A stretch of 64,000 bases of DNA from contig NZ_JABBGH010000003.1 of NCBI RefSeq assembly GCF_012927305.1, positions 806,001-870,000 on the forward strand, in the 5' to 3' direction. Positions 63,488 to 64,000 of this stretch are shown piece by piece; within the stretch, counting starts at the first letter, position 1; the number at the start of each line of letters is the position of its first letter. The position numbers were made by a program, and so were the translations under genes. This DNA is from Hymenobacter polaris (GTDB lineage: Bacteria; Bacteroidota; Bacteroidia; Cytophagales; Hymenobacteraceae). The notes below the pieces were generated by a model. It worked only from the letters and a program-made list of their open reading frames with translations, ran no database searches and was not told the origin of the DNA.

Positions 63488-63869
63488 ATGACTGCTACCG
63501 AACACATTCAGTATTGGCTCGACACAGCAGCGCGAGATTGGGACACTATGGAAGCACTGAAAGTAGTCAATCCACGACCCGCTTTGGTTTTCACGCATCG
63601 GGCGTTAGAGAAGATTAGCAAGGCCTTGCCAGTGCGGAGACATACTGATGCAATCCAACGATGTAGTCGAATTACTGATGGCAGTTGGTATCACGCTTAC
63701 ACCACAGCAAGCTGAACTAATGAGTCGCGTGAAATCATTTCACGACGATATAGTAGAGACAGACCCTAGCCGTCCAGCCCCGCAGTTGAAAAAAGGAGAA
63801 ACGATGCAATCCATAGTCAGGGAGGCAGCGAGTTTACATCAGCAATTATCTGCAAGATTGACTAGGTGA
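63488..63869 (+). pseudogene. Decayed HEPN gene
   Basis: The frame from 63488 (MTATEHIQYWLDTAARDWDT, then ALVFTHRALEKISKAL) matches the HEPN protein encoded at 61564 (HIAYWMTTANQNW, FWAHLTIEKLAKAL). After the ALEKISKAL segment it runs into unrelated text. The rest of the domain appears in another frame from about 63640 (QSNDVVELLMAVGITLTPQQ, then AELMSRVKSFHDD). A frameshift with a small deletion around 63620-63645 has split the gene. No MNT partner follows. It is a second, inactivated copy of the same toxin type. Confidence 0.75.
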
Positions 63870-63929
63870 AATAAGTAGCTGTGGGTGTGCATCTTGTAAC
63901 GCCCGACTAATAGCCTCGGTACCCCGCCC

Positions 63930-64000
63930 ATGCGCCTCCTTTTCCTGCTTCTACTGGCCCTGCCGCTGCTGCCCGCGCCGGCCGATAGCGCCACCTACGT
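63930..64000 (+). CDS. Start of an exported protein (cut by the right edge)
   Basis: The frame starts with ATG at 63930 and reads MRLLFLLLLALPLLPAPADS, a signal peptide, then runs off the window after 23 residues. Nothing more can be said. Confidence 0.6.
   Translation, partial: MRLLFLLLLALPLLPAPADSATY

Overview
The window looks like chromosome of a high-GC Bacteroidota, most likely a Hymenobacter-like member of the Cytophagales. The evidence is two SusC/SusD outer-membrane pairs, type IX secretion (T9SS) parts and a cargo protein with a T9SS C-terminal sorting domain, TAnnTTTG promoter elements, no Shine-Dalgarno usage, and the order lepB-dapB-DUF5683-parB-parA. The genus is an inference; there is no rRNA gene here.

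Layout. 1-10.5 kb: two SusC/SusD glycan-uptake pairs, the first running off the left edge, with a broken SusD C-terminus between them. 10.5-20.8 kb: housekeeping and envelope genes (hslU, porQ, lon, a PorE-like OmpA protein, tRNA-Cys, rpsA). 20.8-22.8 kb: a lipoprotein, mazEF and gpmA. 22.8-34.4 kb: a nitrate/nitrite assimilation cluster. NarK imports nitrate, a single-chain NasA-flavoprotein reduces it, NirB/NirD reduce nitrite to ammonium, and two siroheme enzymes supply the NirB cofactor. The cluster also has a rubredoxin-tailed protein that resembles sulfite/nitrite reductase. 34.5-39.4 kb: a flavin monooxygenase, DUF4202, a DUF3298 lipoprotein, an alpha/beta hydrolase and an HNH protein. 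39.6-45.5 kb: lepB, dapB, DUF5683, parB and parA, with accessory genes wedged between parB and parA. 45.8-55 kb: a metallo-hydrolase, a peptide-binding lipoprotein, an esterase, a GH18 chitinase, yidC and pyrG. 55-60 kb: a beta-helix protein, a GH5-fascin-T9SS cargo enzyme and DUF4126. 60-64 kb: lpd followed by a small accessory island holding a HEPN/MNT toxin-antitoxin pair, an AT-rich PD-(D/E)XK nuclease-like gene and a decayed second HEPN gene.

Structure beyond the genes. Seven long dispersed hairpins of one family each lie 10-45 bp downstream of a stop codon. The octamer CCCTAGGG occurs about 40 times although CTAG is rare in most bacteria. The HEPN/MNT pair is bracketed by two 92-bp copies of the lpd 3' end plus its terminator, so the antitoxin ends with lpd's own last nine residues. 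A GC-rich hairpin is shared by the leaders of two flavoenzyme genes. Candidate operators precede the nir/nas operon and the GH5 gene. No rRNA, CRISPR array, transposase or integrase gene was seen.
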